A stretch of 64,000 nucleotides of DNA from Saccharina japonica (lineage: Eukaryota > Sar > Phaeophyceae > Laminariales > Laminariaceae). The stretch spans positions 70,170-134,169 of the forward strand of contig MEHQ01003963.1 in the NCBI GenBank assembly GCA_008828725.1. Reading direction: 5' to 3'. This document shows, piece by piece, positions 37,165 through 51,000 of the stretch. Both the position numbers and the translations under genes were made by a program. The stretch's first letter is position 1; each line of letters begins with the position of its first letter. The notes beneath the pieces were generated by a model. It was not told the DNA's origin and made no database searches. It worked only from the letters and a program-made list of their open reading frames with translations.

Positions 37165-37860
37165 CAGGTTGTCAGAGTCGGAGTCTGAGCCATTGGGATT
37201 CAGTCATTTACTCGAGCTTCCGAGCCATTTTGAAGTATTGAGTTCCTAGGATAGCGAAAGCTGAAACGGCTGAGTCCACGCGAGTCTCCAGGGTACCGAA
37301 CGCTGACATGACTGGAAATCCTCCCGAGTGCTTACGGTGCCGAAGACTCAAATTCCTGACTCGTCCCGAGTCCGTCGAATGCCTGAAGCTGAAATAACTA
37401 AGTCCTCGCGAGTCCCGAGCCAACGTATCCAACAAAAATATAATACTGTTGTGTCTATCTGGCACTCGCCCTTTGCAAACATAATGAAAAAGAAGCTAAG
37501 AGTACCAGCACCAAGCATCGGAACTCGGTCACTTACTCGCGAGTCCGAGTCATTTTGAAAGTACCGAGTTGTCAAGGTACCATACGCTGAAAAGTCTCAT
37601 TCCTCTCGAGTCCGTAGCAAAGGCATATTAATTATCTGAGCCCTCGCGAGTCCTTAGGGTACTGACAGTTCAAATGGATTATTCTTCTTGAGTCTTTAGG
37701 ACACTGGAATCAGAAGTGACCGAGTCCTGTCAAGTCCCTAAGGTACTCAAATATGAAATTACTGGGCCCTCGCGAGTCCCGAGGGTACTGAACGATGAAA
37801 TGACTATGCCCTCGCGAGTCCCTACGGTGCAGAAAGCTGACACGACTAGTACTCGGCGGT
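37165..37860. repeat. Degenerate 42-46 bp satellite
   Basis: At least nine units centred on CTCGCGAGTCC, with a following GGTACTGAA-x-x-TGAAATGACT. Spacing is 40-46 bp in the right half. Translation on the minus strand gives a repeating R-D-S-R-G pattern, probably a by-product. Confidence 0.75.
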
Positions 37861-38686
37861 ACTGCTACTCCGATGATCTTGGCTATCTCTTCATAAATAT
37901 CGGCGACGTTATCACGTGTGTTTGACGAAGACCAACAAAACAAAACAAGAACAAAGACATCCCTTATTTGATACTGGTACGTACTAGTGTTTCCGCCTTA
38001 CTAGCTGAACAAACACGGTCTTGTCAGGTCCCTGGCCCTCTTATTCTGCCAGCCCCGTCCCGTCCTTCACCCACTTTGTACTTCCTAGCACCATCAACCG
38101 ACTAGTGGATACCACGCAAAACGAACCCTCTTGAATCGGCACCAAGAATATACCAAACACCTAGCAATGATCTAAAACAAAACAACCGTTGGTTATTCTC
38201 GAAAATTTTCTCGATCGCCATAAATCTTGTCGTTCAGAAAACTTTGCACCCGGAAACGGGCAAGGGACCCGCTAGGAAACCGCACGTTAAGTCTACCGCC
38301 GTTGTAGGATTTGTTCTCTGGAGATTGGCCCGAGTGTACAATCCTTCATGCTGACTTACTTGAGCACGGGCTATAATTCCACAATATACCTGGCAGTACT
38401 AAAGGCTTCGGCTCGAGTATGCTATCGACAATGCGGTTCGCTCGCCTGGGAGAAATCAACGTGTGTCCAGCGTATGGCTTCTATTGCTCAAAAATGAAGC
38501 TGCCGTGGCAAGCTTCTGCTTCTGCAATTTGTCCATCGTTGCACGTACGTAGTATTTCTCCTGTGGCCGATCGGCTTAAAATCTTCACGTACTCCTTTCG
38601 ATTGTGTCATCTGAAGTATCAACGGGGCGACAGCATCGACCCCCCATCTAAAGCGACTTGCTATCGGTGATGACACGAACTAGGTT

Positions 38687-39061
38687 TCAAACCAAGTCCA
38701 CCTTTCTTCCGGAGCAACCGATAGGACCTGGACCTACCGACCCTTGCTCGCTGGCACGGCCGCCGTCGGTACCATCATTAACACCACTATCTTGTTCTTC
38801 GGGGGTCATGCTATCGCCGGCAATTGTCCCCCACAGTAAAACCGTAACAATAACCATGCAGAACGAAGCCCCGAAAAACACAAACTGATAGTCTACCCAA
38901 TCCGGGGCCGAAGTTGAAATGGACCACGCAAACACGGTCGCGAAGCCGACAGGGGCAACAAAGCGGCCGAAGCTTTCGGACGAGGTGAACAGGCCGCTGA
39001 GACTTCCACCCATATCGGAAGGGACTATCGTGGTCGAAGCAATCGCCAATGAAAGGTTAAC
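38687..39061 (-). CDS. MFS last exon with TM11-TM12 and C-terminus
   Basis: 375 bp including the TGA stop at 38687-38689. The acceptor CTTCAACAG|GTT is in phase 0. It encodes the family's loop VPSDMGGSLSGLF, TM11 VAPVGFATVFAWSIS, TM12 FVFFGASFCMVIVTVLLWG, and a polar tail starting AGDSMTPEEQDSG. A family-A MITE lies 70 bp upstream of the acceptor. Confidence 0.8.
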   Translation of the reverse strand, partial: VNLSLAIASTTIVPSDMGGSLSGLFTSSESFGRFVAPVGFATVFAWSISTSAPDWVDYQFVFFGASFCMVIVTVLLWGTIAGDSMTPEEQDSGVNDGTDGGRASEQGSVGPGPIGCSGRKVDLV

Positions 39062-42000
39062 CTGTTGAAGCGTGCAAATAGGAAAAACCAGGAACCGCAA
39101 CGTGAACGAAAGGATGTTAGGATGGTGACAGAGGCGTGCTACGGTAGAGGTAGCACTTTTTGGCTGAATCGTTTTCTGAACGATCGGGCTCCTTAACCCA
39201 AATTCGTCGGACTTTCATTTTTATGACGAATAATGTTTCAGAGGATAGTCCGGTCAGGGTATTTCTCGTCCGGCAGCACTTCTATTTTCCTTCAAAATCA
39301 TGTTTTCGGTGAGGTATGACGCTCCTTAAGTGAGAAGCTCAGAAAAGACGTGGCGCACCTCTATCGTAGCATGCGTCGACAACTACTACTACCCCGGTGT
39401 GTTGTACGGGTCACGTAGCCTCCCACGTAAATGGGAGGGGACTGCTGTGGTTGACGTTGTCGTCACTGCAAGGGTCACTTGTGCCGAAACGTGCAAACGA
39501 GAAAACATGGGGACAACCACGCGAGAGCGACACATAATGCTTCGGGTGGTGACAAATACTGTACCGACTGAGGTTCTCAACACGGCTGGCGACGCGCTCT
39601 CCAACGAGGGCGCATCTGAGCTTTTTGCAGAACTGCTCGCTGGAGGAGCTCTATACTTCACACAGAAACTGGCTTCCGGAAAGATGACGAAATTTCAACC
39701 TGGGGGCCTAGACGAAGAGTACAACGAAAAACATGCAAAACACACAAAGGGTGTTTTGGCGATATTTGGTGGTGGTTCTTACCGTTACTGGAGTGTATAG
39801 AAAGTCACCTAAAAACGTTTTCCGCCAAACGTACCGCAACCCTTATCCCTGCAACACTTCTGGTACCATGCATCACCGCAGGTACCAACCAAAAAACAGC
39901 GTGTGTTCTGCTTTAACACGAAAACGCTCGGTCGCTAAAGCGAGATCATCAGTATCACCAACAAGTTCGAGAAAAAGAGGCGTGCTACAACAGGGGTAGC
40001 ACTTTTTCGCCAAACTAGTTTATGACTGACGGGAGCACCTCAACCCGAAATCATCGGAGTGCCATCAATACTTTGGCAATCTGATGTTTTGTATACGAGC
40101 GATTCCACGGCAGGGGTACCACTTTGTGGCTCCATATTTTCTGACCGGTTGAGCTCGTCACGTGAGTAACCACCGGATAAAACATTTTTGCTTTATTGGT
40201 ATGTTTGTTTTTGGACTATCACATTGAAAGTTTCGGTCGGGTTGCGCGAACGAATGTTTCCGAAGTCATGTTCCGGGTGAGATATCGAGCTCCTCATGTC
40301 AGGAGCTCAGAAAAGTCTGCTGCGCCCCTACCGTGGGATGCCTCATACCTAGACCATGGGGTTGCGCCTGGGGTTCCGAACTCCACTTTTATCGGTGTCC
40401 ACCCGCGTTTGGGCGAGGTAAAGAGGCTACTTCCACTTTAGCATGTGTCACAACAACCTTTCGCTTTTCCATGCTTGTCGGTTACGATGATGGCCATGAT
40501 CTACTGTACTACTGCCAGGATATTAGTAACAGCGCCGACCTCATCGCCACCAATTATCAACACCAATAAAATTGATCAACCACAACAAAACCGTTGTCAA
40601 CAACAACCGATCAAGTCTATGCCTTCGGTGTTTCTCTCACCACAGCCGTGCTACAATAGACGAGGAAGGTACTGGCCACCGACACGACGTATAGGGTAGT
40701 GTCGTTCCAGCTGAGAACCGTCGCGAACGGCACCAAGGCGAAGGCCACCGTGGCCGCCATAGAACCGATCCGCTGCAACGTCGGTATTCCGAACTTTTTC
40801 AGTAGTCCAGGAAGTATGCCAAGCTGAACAACTGCCACGAGTGCTCCTGCAGCAAAAAACACCTGGCATTGCGATCGGGGAATGGGGAAAGAGGATAATT
40901 TTGCGGAAGTTCCAGCAGAGTACGCAACGCAACAACACAAGCTTCAGCGTCACACAGCTCTTTCAACGTCGACACCCCTTATGACACAGAAGGGTAATTT
41001 ATCAGGAAGTAGTCCGGAGAGTATGTGACAATTCCAAAGAATAAAAAGCGATTCCGGCTCGTGCTATGGCAGGAGGACACTATCGGCAAGCGAGCGATGA
41101 TTTGTAATTTAACGATCCCGGCGACTTTTATCATCCCGGGAATTACGACCAGCTGTAGTATGGCAAGTTGCCTACACCTTTCCATCTGAACGGCACAGAG
41201 CAATGCGAGTGTCGTGGAAGCGACCGGTTAGTACACCACGCTTGGAAAAACGGTATGATCTATCTGTACGCACCAAGGTACATACCTACGTAGACTAAAG
41301 CAGTTGTAGAGGAAATATTAGAACTGTATACTACATGTTTTCACACTTTTTGGTTTCAGATCAACTCGTAGGACGTTGATACGTCGACACCGCTGGCGCC
41401 CTGTTCGACAAAGCGTTGGTCTACACGATTGACGTATGCGCCATCATTGCGATGTTTAGTATGCCTACGGCGGGTCGGGTCGAAACTAGAAGTCCAAGCA
41501 ATCTTCCCCGTGACTAGCACGAATATCGATGGCACCCAAGTCCGAGCTACTTCTCTGCTTTTGACGCAAAGGGCCTCCCATGGACACATGCTACGAAAGA
41601 GGTTGCACTTGTTGTCTAAACTATTCCCTGAATGACGGCGCTCCTTCCCCTAAGGGCCCATATTAACGAGTATAACATCAATTTGGAAAAATAAAAATTC
41701 AAATTCGCTTTCCATTGATAAACACACGCACCAGCACCAAAGATTATGATAATCTTTGGTGCTGGTGCGTGTGTTTATCAATGAAAAGCGAATTTGAATT
41801 TTTATTTTTCCAAATTGAATTTATTTAATACTCGTTAATTCGGGCCCTAAGCTCGTCAGAATTATATTTATTTTTGTAAATATGCTTTCGCGTATATATA
41901 TGCCATGAAATTGTTCGTCGAGTTGACTGGTGCCACGGTAGGGGGAGTAGCCTGGTTTTCACTACCTCCTTTATTACACTACCTCCTTTTTTCCACTCGA

Positions 42001-45000
42001 GCGAGTGTCTCTGTACCTCGCTCAAAACTGGACGCGGAAATATGTTGTCGCAGATTGGCAAGAATATCATCATGGTGGTGCATATCTCGACAACGTAAAG
42101 CGTTCAGACTTAAACAAAAATCCCAAAGAAATATGGTGGTCCCTCGGCGGAGTGGCTCTCATCCGCTGAATAGAATTGACCTTGAAACGACCCCCTATCG
42201 TAGCACCAGCCAGTTGCGCTTATCACTTTTATCATAAAACAGTTTTCGGGGGGAGTATACTCTCATAAAATTATCATAAAACAGTTTTCGGGGGGAGTAT
42301 ACTCTCATAAAAGACGGCGCTCGGAACAAAATGGATGAACCTGTACCGTAGCACGTGTCGATGTATTTATTGAACCCGAGCCTTTCCGGCAATTTATTAC
42401 GCATTTTCAATGCCGACGTTGTCCTTGAGCAAGCGTGCGGGGGGCGGACCCTCTTGTACGCTGTACCACCCATTTAAACAGAAACCCCTACCATTTTCGG
42501 TGGTCGATTGAACTTTTACACTCAGTACGAGGATTGGGCCCTTGATCTCTGGAGATGCAACGTACGAGAATGTCGCCCACAACAACCACGTGCGTGCGTG
42601 CACTCGTTACCGCAAGCAAACAAAGAGTTACGCTATGCCGTGATCGTTCAGGTTGTTCCTATTTCGATCGATGGTGTCCTTCAGCAGCAAATACATCGCA
42701 CGGCAAATAACGACAAGGTTTTCTGAAATATGCTCGGTGACGATACTGGTATACGGGTATATGGGTTTATCTATACATGACGCGGGATTGTAGTTCAAGG
42801 TGACGTGTCCCTGGATGCAACCTCAACTGGGAGGCGAATCCACCGGCCAAGCATGTAATCACAGTTACTCGTTCGTGTGTGTCTGGAGCCCTTGACGCAA
42901 AGGAAATGCCTCGAGCCCTCCTTCTTGTCGACGACATGGCGAAATGCCACGGATTGAAAAGCGATAGTACTCTCCAGCGACACAGGTTTTAATAACACGG
43001 CGCGTGCTCCGATAGAAGGGTAGGCAGAGTCTAATGATCCTGAGCCTCCCCTAAACAAGGAGCTCTACACATACCTTAAGAATCCCTCTGTGTCCACTCA
43101 AGGAGCTATTTACCTCCTAAAGAGGATGTGATTACCCCGCCGACGGCGTTAGTTACCTTCCCTTGCGGAGCCGATAGCTTCTCTCCAAAAACCAATTTCT
43201 AGGAACCAATGAAGCTACTCTCGACGTCCAATCGCATGGCTCAGGTGTACGACCAGCTGCTCGGTAAGCTCATGACTGGGATCCCAACCATATTGGGGCG
43301 CTCCTTCGTTGACCACCACCATCAGTCGGAAGTGCTTTGGGAGGTGGGGAGGCTCACGATTAGAGTCAGTTAGCCTCCACCGCTCTCAGAAGTACTCGGT
43401 CGACTGATTTACTCTAGCCCTACGCCTCTATGTCTTGTTGGTTTCGCGATATGAACCGTCATGATATTGAGCGTCACCCTACATCAAACAAATACCTTGA
43501 TGTTCAAGTTCGAGTCAGGTAAAGGTCCACTTTCCCGAGTCGCCTATCATTACCCCGGTACGTAGTGTTAATTGGGGTAGCTCCTTGACCGTGGCCGCTG
43601 TCTAGGAAACACAACGCAACCACTCCTATCCAAACATACGTCACATGTTTCCCGGACACCCCTGGTATACGATAGGCGGCAACCATTCCCCAAACGAATA
43701 TCACGCATTTCCTGGGAACTGTTTGTACGTGCCTTTCCTATGTCGATGATGTTCCAGGCTAGCCCTCCGCGGCCGGCAGTGCTGAGCGCCCAGAGCGGGT
43801 AAGCCTCTTCGAAACCAATCAAAAGAGCCTTTTTGTTTTTACAACGGTGTCATTACGGAGGGGGGGGGTCGGAAACAAGTAACAGCAGCTTTGGGACCAG
43901 AGTTTCAACCCACCACATCTACTGCATCCGCGGTTGTGGAGGGAACATAGTTGGCATGTTTAGTACGGGACAGGTCGGGCAGTCTCGTTGGTGTGGTTCC
44001 AGGTCAACGGTGACAGATGTTTGCGATACCTACATGCTTGCGTGCATATACGCTCGGAAATGATCTGACATCGTGCGTAACGAAATGACCTCTGAACCTT
44101 GAAAATAAACAAAACGGTATGCCACATTAGATTTTATGCGTCGAACATGACATCACTCCCCTCCCCCAGAGCCTCTATTGGTGTTCACGTGTTCACCTTC
44201 GTCGACAAACCGCTGCGCCGCGCGGAAAACAAGTTTTCGGTTAACATTGCAGGCTTCGGCAGGGGGCCTACGTTCAAGCGAGACATCCTCTCTTTGCTTA
44301 GTCCTACTCCAGTCGTCGCACTAATTCTCCAGCCAAATCTTAGTGGAGGAGGGACACCCTCTTTGTCTGTACCTCACTCAAAACTAAAACACCCGACAAC
44401 GTTTCGCTGCTACAAAGTACGAAATAATTCGACAACGGTGAATACGGCGGGAACAAAACAAATTGTGTGGACGTACGATATGACTAGCTTGCTACGCTGA
44501 GGGTAGCACCTGAATTTCCCGAGACTCCCCACTTGACGGGGTTTGTCTCCAAACCGAACAAGGATTTTGACGAAAAGCAGCAAGTTCCTACCCCGATGAA
44601 CAAACCGAGGTATACGGACGAATATGGTTGTAAAACACCGCGTACTACGACAGAGTTAAAGGATTTGCCTGTGAAACGTGTGTCAGCTGGGCTCCTTAAC
44701 CAAACTTCGTCGGGATTTCATTTTGGTGACGACGTGTTTTTCGTTGGATGGTTAGGCCATCGGGTTTTATTTATATATGGGTATCACTTTTTATTTTACT
44801 CCACAATCAGCGCCCGAGTGAGGTATACACCTGCTCAAGCTACCACCCTCGCAATAACAAACAGTACACCTCCACCGCTGTATGCGCCACAAAATAGATG
44901 GTATTCGGCGCGTGCTACAATAGAGGTAGCATTTTTTGGGTGAAACGCTTTCTGCATGAAGGCGCTCCTTAACCCAAATTCGTCGGAAATGTCCATATTT

Positions 45001-48000
45001 GTGTCGCCAATTTCTTCGTTGTCTAGTTAGCCCATGGGATTGTCCATCGGGTAAATAGCACTTGTGGTTTCCTTCAAAGTCAGGTTTTGGGTGGGGTATA
45101 GAGCTCCTCAAGTGACTCATCACCCTCAGAAAATGGCCTGTATACAGGTGCACCTCTATCGTAGCATGCTAACCTTCCAACGATAACGGGTTTAAGGAGC
45201 CCGGTGAGACCGAACTATTTTTGCCAATATACGTGCTACACTTGTGGTAGCCCACGTCGTATTTTCGGGTGCCGAAATCAAGCTCGACGAGTGAACAACC
45301 CGAGAGGGATATTTAACAACCCTGCTGAAGACTGGCTTTCCACCTGGTGCGTTCTACCATAGAGGTAGCACGTTTTATCTGAAATGGTTTCTGAATGACG
45401 GAGCTCCTTAACCCAAACTCGGCGGAACTTCAATTTTTGTCTCGTAAAAATGTTTCATTTTAGGCTCAGGTCACAGGATTGTTCATCGCGTAGCACTCTT
45501 ATGTCCTCCCAACATCATACTTCGGGTGAGATATAAAACTTCTCAAGTGACCACCGCACCCAGAAAAGTGATGGTGTTGCACATTAACCGTAGCAGGCGT
45601 CGCCTCACCTGAACGACGCACGCGAGGAACAGAACCATCTTCACGCGTGGCACCGCGAGCAGCCCATCCGGGCCCCACAGGCCAGGGGGCTCCTGCTTGT
45701 CGACGGGCGTCCCACGACCACCACCATCACCGGCTACATGGTTTTCAGCAGTCGCACCCTTGTCGCTGCGAACGCTGTGCAGTTCCGGGCCAGGCGCACC
45801 TACATTGTGTTTATTTCGAGCGAAGTCAAGGGTCTAAATTTTGTTTTAGGCGCCAAAACAAACGGGGGTCCCTTAAGGAGTTCCCTGCAGGCGTGCTACG
45901 ATAGGGGTAGCAATATTTGGCTGGAACGTTTTCGGAGATGACGGGGCTTCTCAAACACTCAAATCCGTCGGAATTTCATCTTCTTGTGGCACCAGTTTTC
46001 CAAGTTGACTTTGGCCATGGGGTTTTACCCATGGCGTTGCGCCTTTGGTTTCATCCAACACCAGTTTTTACTTACTATTATTATGCAGCTCCTTGAGTGA
46101 GGACCCTCAGAAAGGAAAAGGTGTACCTCTACCGAGGCGTGCATCGTGAGGCGTCCAGCGTGCGCCGTTCAACAGCGCAAACTTGTTGAGACGCATGCTA
46201 CGGTAGACATGCACCATGTTTTTTCTAAGCTCCTCACTTAAAGAGCGTCATACTTTACCGAAAAAATGATGTTGGAAGAAAATAAAAGTGCTGCCGGATG
46301 AGAAATCATATGAACGAAGTATACTATGAAACATGATTCGTCAAACAAATAAAAGTCCGACGAATTTGGGTTAAGGAGCCCGATCGTTCAGAAAACGATT
46401 CAGCCAAAACGTGATTCCTCTACCGTAGCACGCGTCTTGACGGCAGTTTCAAATACCTTGATGAGCGCGAGTTCTTGTTGACCACGCCACATTTTCCCTT
46501 TTTACTACCGCACGTTTTACAGAATCCCGAAGACGCACTCTACGATGGAAGTAGCGTGTTCTTGCTAAGTAGCTTCTTTGTTTCTGGAGCTTCTAAACCG
46601 AAGGAGTACCGAGTATCGCGACGCGTGCTACGGTAGAAGCAGCACGTTTTGGCCGAAATGTCTTTTGAATGATCGTGTTCCTTAACCCGAGATCGTCGGA
46701 CTTTCAGTCTCGTGTTGCAGACCTGTTCAGTGTACAGTTAGGCCATGGTAGCGCGTTTAGTTCAGTCCAAACTGAGATTTCGGGTGTCAGGTATAGAGGT
46801 CCTAAGGTGGCTACCCTCGGATAAAACCTGGTGTATTTCAATCGTAGAATGCGTCTTGTTTGGTTTTAAAATACGTTTGACACGTGCTACGATAGCGGTC
46901 CCCGTGACACTTTTCCAAATTTTTTGTGTTCTGTCTAACGGGGACCCTAAGCCGAGGAACTACTCATCACCGTTGTTTATAGAAAGATCCAATTTTATCG
47001 TACCTAAGGTCACATCGTTTATCGGTTTGGCCGGGAAACTGTTCTCGAAGTTTAGTTTAGAGAAGAGTGGCGGTCTCGTCAAGTCAGGCAATTCAGAAAC
47101 ATCCCAGTGCACCTCTACCGTAACATGCATATTTTCGGTACGTACCTACTTCGAAATATTCTAACACGCTGGGATTGCTAATAGGGTTAAGGTTTCCTGT
47201 GGATCACGTTTAGACTTGCTTATAGTTTGGAGCTCCTTGTTTGAGGGGCCTGAAAAACCCTCCACGAACGCCCCTGACGTAGCATGCGCCTGAATGCCTC
47301 CGACTACAAGTGCGTCGTCACCACACGAGTGCAGCCATAAAGGCTCCAACGTGTATACAATCTTTGAAAGATACCTCAGGTTATGAGATCGGAAATTGTT
47401 CATCGAAACTCATCATTGCAAGCTGCGTGTTGATTACTTCGACCGCTCTACCGTAGGGATATAATCCTATACACAAACACTGACCTTGACAAAACGGGAA
47501 GTTGTAACCTGACCACTACTCCCACAGCCGAGGCACCGACGCAAGCTATTTTACCGTAGACTTGACCCGTTTTTTTTCTCGAGGGGTGGTCGCTTGAGGA
47601 GTTACAGTAAACACGACAGCCAAAAACTGTTTTTCTGGAATAAAGCAAAACTGATATCCCCTAAACAATCCGATGGCCTGAGTACCCAACCAACAAATAT
47701 TTCCATCACCCCAGAAAACGTGTCAGCCAAAAGCGTTTGACCCCTACTCTAGCACGCAGTCCCACACATTTTAATGTATTGTGTAAAAAAGACGATTTAA
47801 TAAACCCTCCTCACATGGCGAGGGCATCCATTCCGAAACGGTCTGGCCAAAACAAATGCTACCCGTACCCTGCACGCATATCTGCGGAGCAACACCACGT
47901 GGGTCGGTTGGTTGGTCGTACCGCCTATATGTTCGGGTAGCCCCTCCGCATCGCCGTCGTCTCGATCGTCCATTTGTTGGTACGCCAAGCTTCCCCTTCG

Positions 48001-51000
48001 CTCAACCACATGGAGTCCAGACGCCTCTCGGCTGTCGCCCGCCCCTGTCGAAGGTTGTTTGTCGTCTGCACGCCTGCTGCCATCGATAAAACAATAAAAT
48101 TAGTCGCCACAACGCAATATACGCGTTGTTTTACCTTACAGTCCACGTAAAACTTAATCATTTCGAGCCTCCTCGCCTGAAAGGCTCGTTTACCCCACCT
48201 GACACCTGAGGGTCGTGAAAATATAATATTGCAGCCAGATAAACAATCCTAAAGGACTCATGCTACGATAAAGGTATACCTTTTTTTGGCTGAACCGTTT
48301 TCGGAATGACCGGGCTCCTTAACCCCAACTAGTCGGACTTTCAACCCCGGGTTGCAATATTGCTCAGTGTATATTTGAGTCATGGCCTTGCTCATCGGGT
48401 ATCATAGCACTTATATTTTTGTCCAAAATCAGGTTTTGGGTGTGGGATAGAGCTCCTCACGTGACCAACCTCAGAAAAATGGTCTGTATGCAGGTGCACC
48501 TCTACCGTAGCGTGCTTCAAAGGCCCGTAGGTAGGTCCACCTCGAATAATATTGTACAACGCAACGGTATTCCAACGAAAAGAGGTTAAGGGGCCAGGTC
48601 GGCCCAAACCATTTGCAGCCAAAAGGTGCCACCCCTATTGCAGAAGACGTAGAAAACCCACCGCGCTGCGTTGGAAACATGCCGTGCAGCGGTAGTAGGG
48701 TTGCATTAATCAAACATTCTGAGGCTCTGCCCACTAGCAGAGCGTCAAACGTCGGCTTCGCACACTCGATTTTAGGATGAAAATGAGTTATTAAGCCGCA
48801 CGGTGTTTTAGATTCCCTTCGCCTAGGTCTATCACGAAAAATGTAGTATACACGAAACGATCCCATGAACGACAAAGGGTCATTCCTCTGTTGAGTAGCC
48901 CCGTCAGTCAAGAATAGTTTGGAACGCAGAAGGTACAGTGTACCCCTATCATATCACGCCTCGTTATATTGTGTCAGAGTCCCTTGCAACCATAACGGCG
49001 CATCAAGTGGCTGCGAGCCGTGCTGCAGGAAAGGGGGTACGTACGGTCCTTTCTGGTCTGGCTACACCCACGATAAGCTTTGACGACAGGAAAAAAACGA
49101 TTACTTAGGAATATTTGCCGCGACGGCACCTAAACGGTTTTCCACATTATCACAGCTCAGAGGCAGGGCCTTGATTGCCACAAACAAAACACGACCAAAG
49201 GGCAACTGTGTGAAAGTTCATTGTCCACCAGACGACTCACATTATGCGTCGAAAACAGTATATTTGTTATCCGCACAACCCAATCAGCCCTATGAAACAC
49301 CAACCAAACAACGGTTTCCAACGAACGACACGTCGCTAACGGTGTTTAACCGATAGATGCGAAAAAGGCAACCGTGCTCAAAAGGGTACATGTAAGTAAC
49401 CAAGGAAGAGTTGCAGACCTTTAATCTTAAGCAACCGTTCCAAATGAACAATAACTGTAACAAGGCGTGCCGCCCTAGGGGTTGGACGTTCAAACCCGAA
49501 CGCGTATCCCAGACGAGGCCCCTTGTACTTGGGAACTCCCCGGTGTCGATCGTATCCGATATGGAATTCCAGTGTACCTGGTACATCTGGTTGCTACGGT
49601 AGGGGGCGGTATATACTAAATACCCCAGTTTTCCCCACCGCGTTCACGCCCCTCGGGCGAGTGGCTCTGAACCTCATTCAAAATTGGACGTACACACATG
49701 TGTAGTCAACGAAGAGTAACAAATAACCCTACGGTGGTCCATAGAGCAAAAACGAAACGCTAAAAACAAAGGTATGTCTGAAAATAATGAGACGGTAACA
49801 CGGCCGAGACGCTCTGGGCGGCTGAACATACATCAGACGCGACCTGAAAGCACCCCCCGTACAGTACAACTAGCCCGTACGCTCGTTAGACGACTACCGA
49901 GTTGGATTGTGTGCTTGGTGAAGGTTCCGAGTTTAGCAACGTCGGTTGACGCATGCTACGGTAGAGGTTCACCCTGATTGTTTCTGAGGCTCATTCGTTC
50001 CTTGAGGCGGTCTATACCTCTCCCGAACGCTGATTTTGGACGAAAATAAACGTGCTACCCGATGAGCAGTACCATGGCCTAAGTGTACGACGAACAAGAA
50101 CGACATACCAAAATGAAAGTCCTATAAGTTGGGGTTCAGGAGACCGATCGAACAGAAACAATTTCAGCTCAAACTGTCCCACCTGCATTGTAGCACGCGT
50201 CGGTTGTTGGACAGGGGAATTATGCCCATCGAGTAAGGAACAACAGGCATATTCCGTAGAAACCTAACCATAGCACCCGTATACGCAATCGTACGTTTCG
50301 CTACCCCCAAGATTTAGCATATCTCCACGGACTCCAGCCCCACCAAATTCACGTGCCATTTCTCTTACCTCCCCTTGTCAGTTCCAGCGCGCGCCCCACC
50401 GCTTGTTTTGGTTTCAGGAATGACGAGTATGACAACGGGCAGCAGGAGCAGAGCGGCAATCGCCCCAACAAGGTTCGGGAGCAGGAACGGGTACCTAGAT
50501 CGGCGTCCGAGAAAGAGAGCCGTAGCACGCACGATTAACACAAGCCCTGAGGAACGGCTACTCGGGACTTGGGAGGCGTGCTAGAACAGGGGTAGCATGT
50601 TTGGGTATTATATTTGTCGTCGACCGCGCTCCTTCACCCAATAGCGTTGAAACACAACTAGTGACCCATCCCTCGTTTGTGGTTTAACAGTTCGTTTCGG
50701 CATTTTCTCACCGGTTGATCTGCTCAAGCGAGCAACTACCCGTAAGTGTGATACTGCTGCTTCGTAGCACATATATTTAAAGGCTAGCCCATAGGAAACT
50801 TTGGTCCGTTTGCGCGCAAAAACATCTTGGAAGGCATGTTTCGGGTGAGCAATTGAGCTCCTAATTCTAGGCATTCAGATAACAAGGCACCACCGCTCTA
50901 CCGTCGTGTTTTGCGATAGTGTACGTGGTACACCTTAGGCTTCGGGATTCCTTATCTGGTTACTTCGAATGCATTTTCCTATTTAGGTTTTAGGTGGGTG

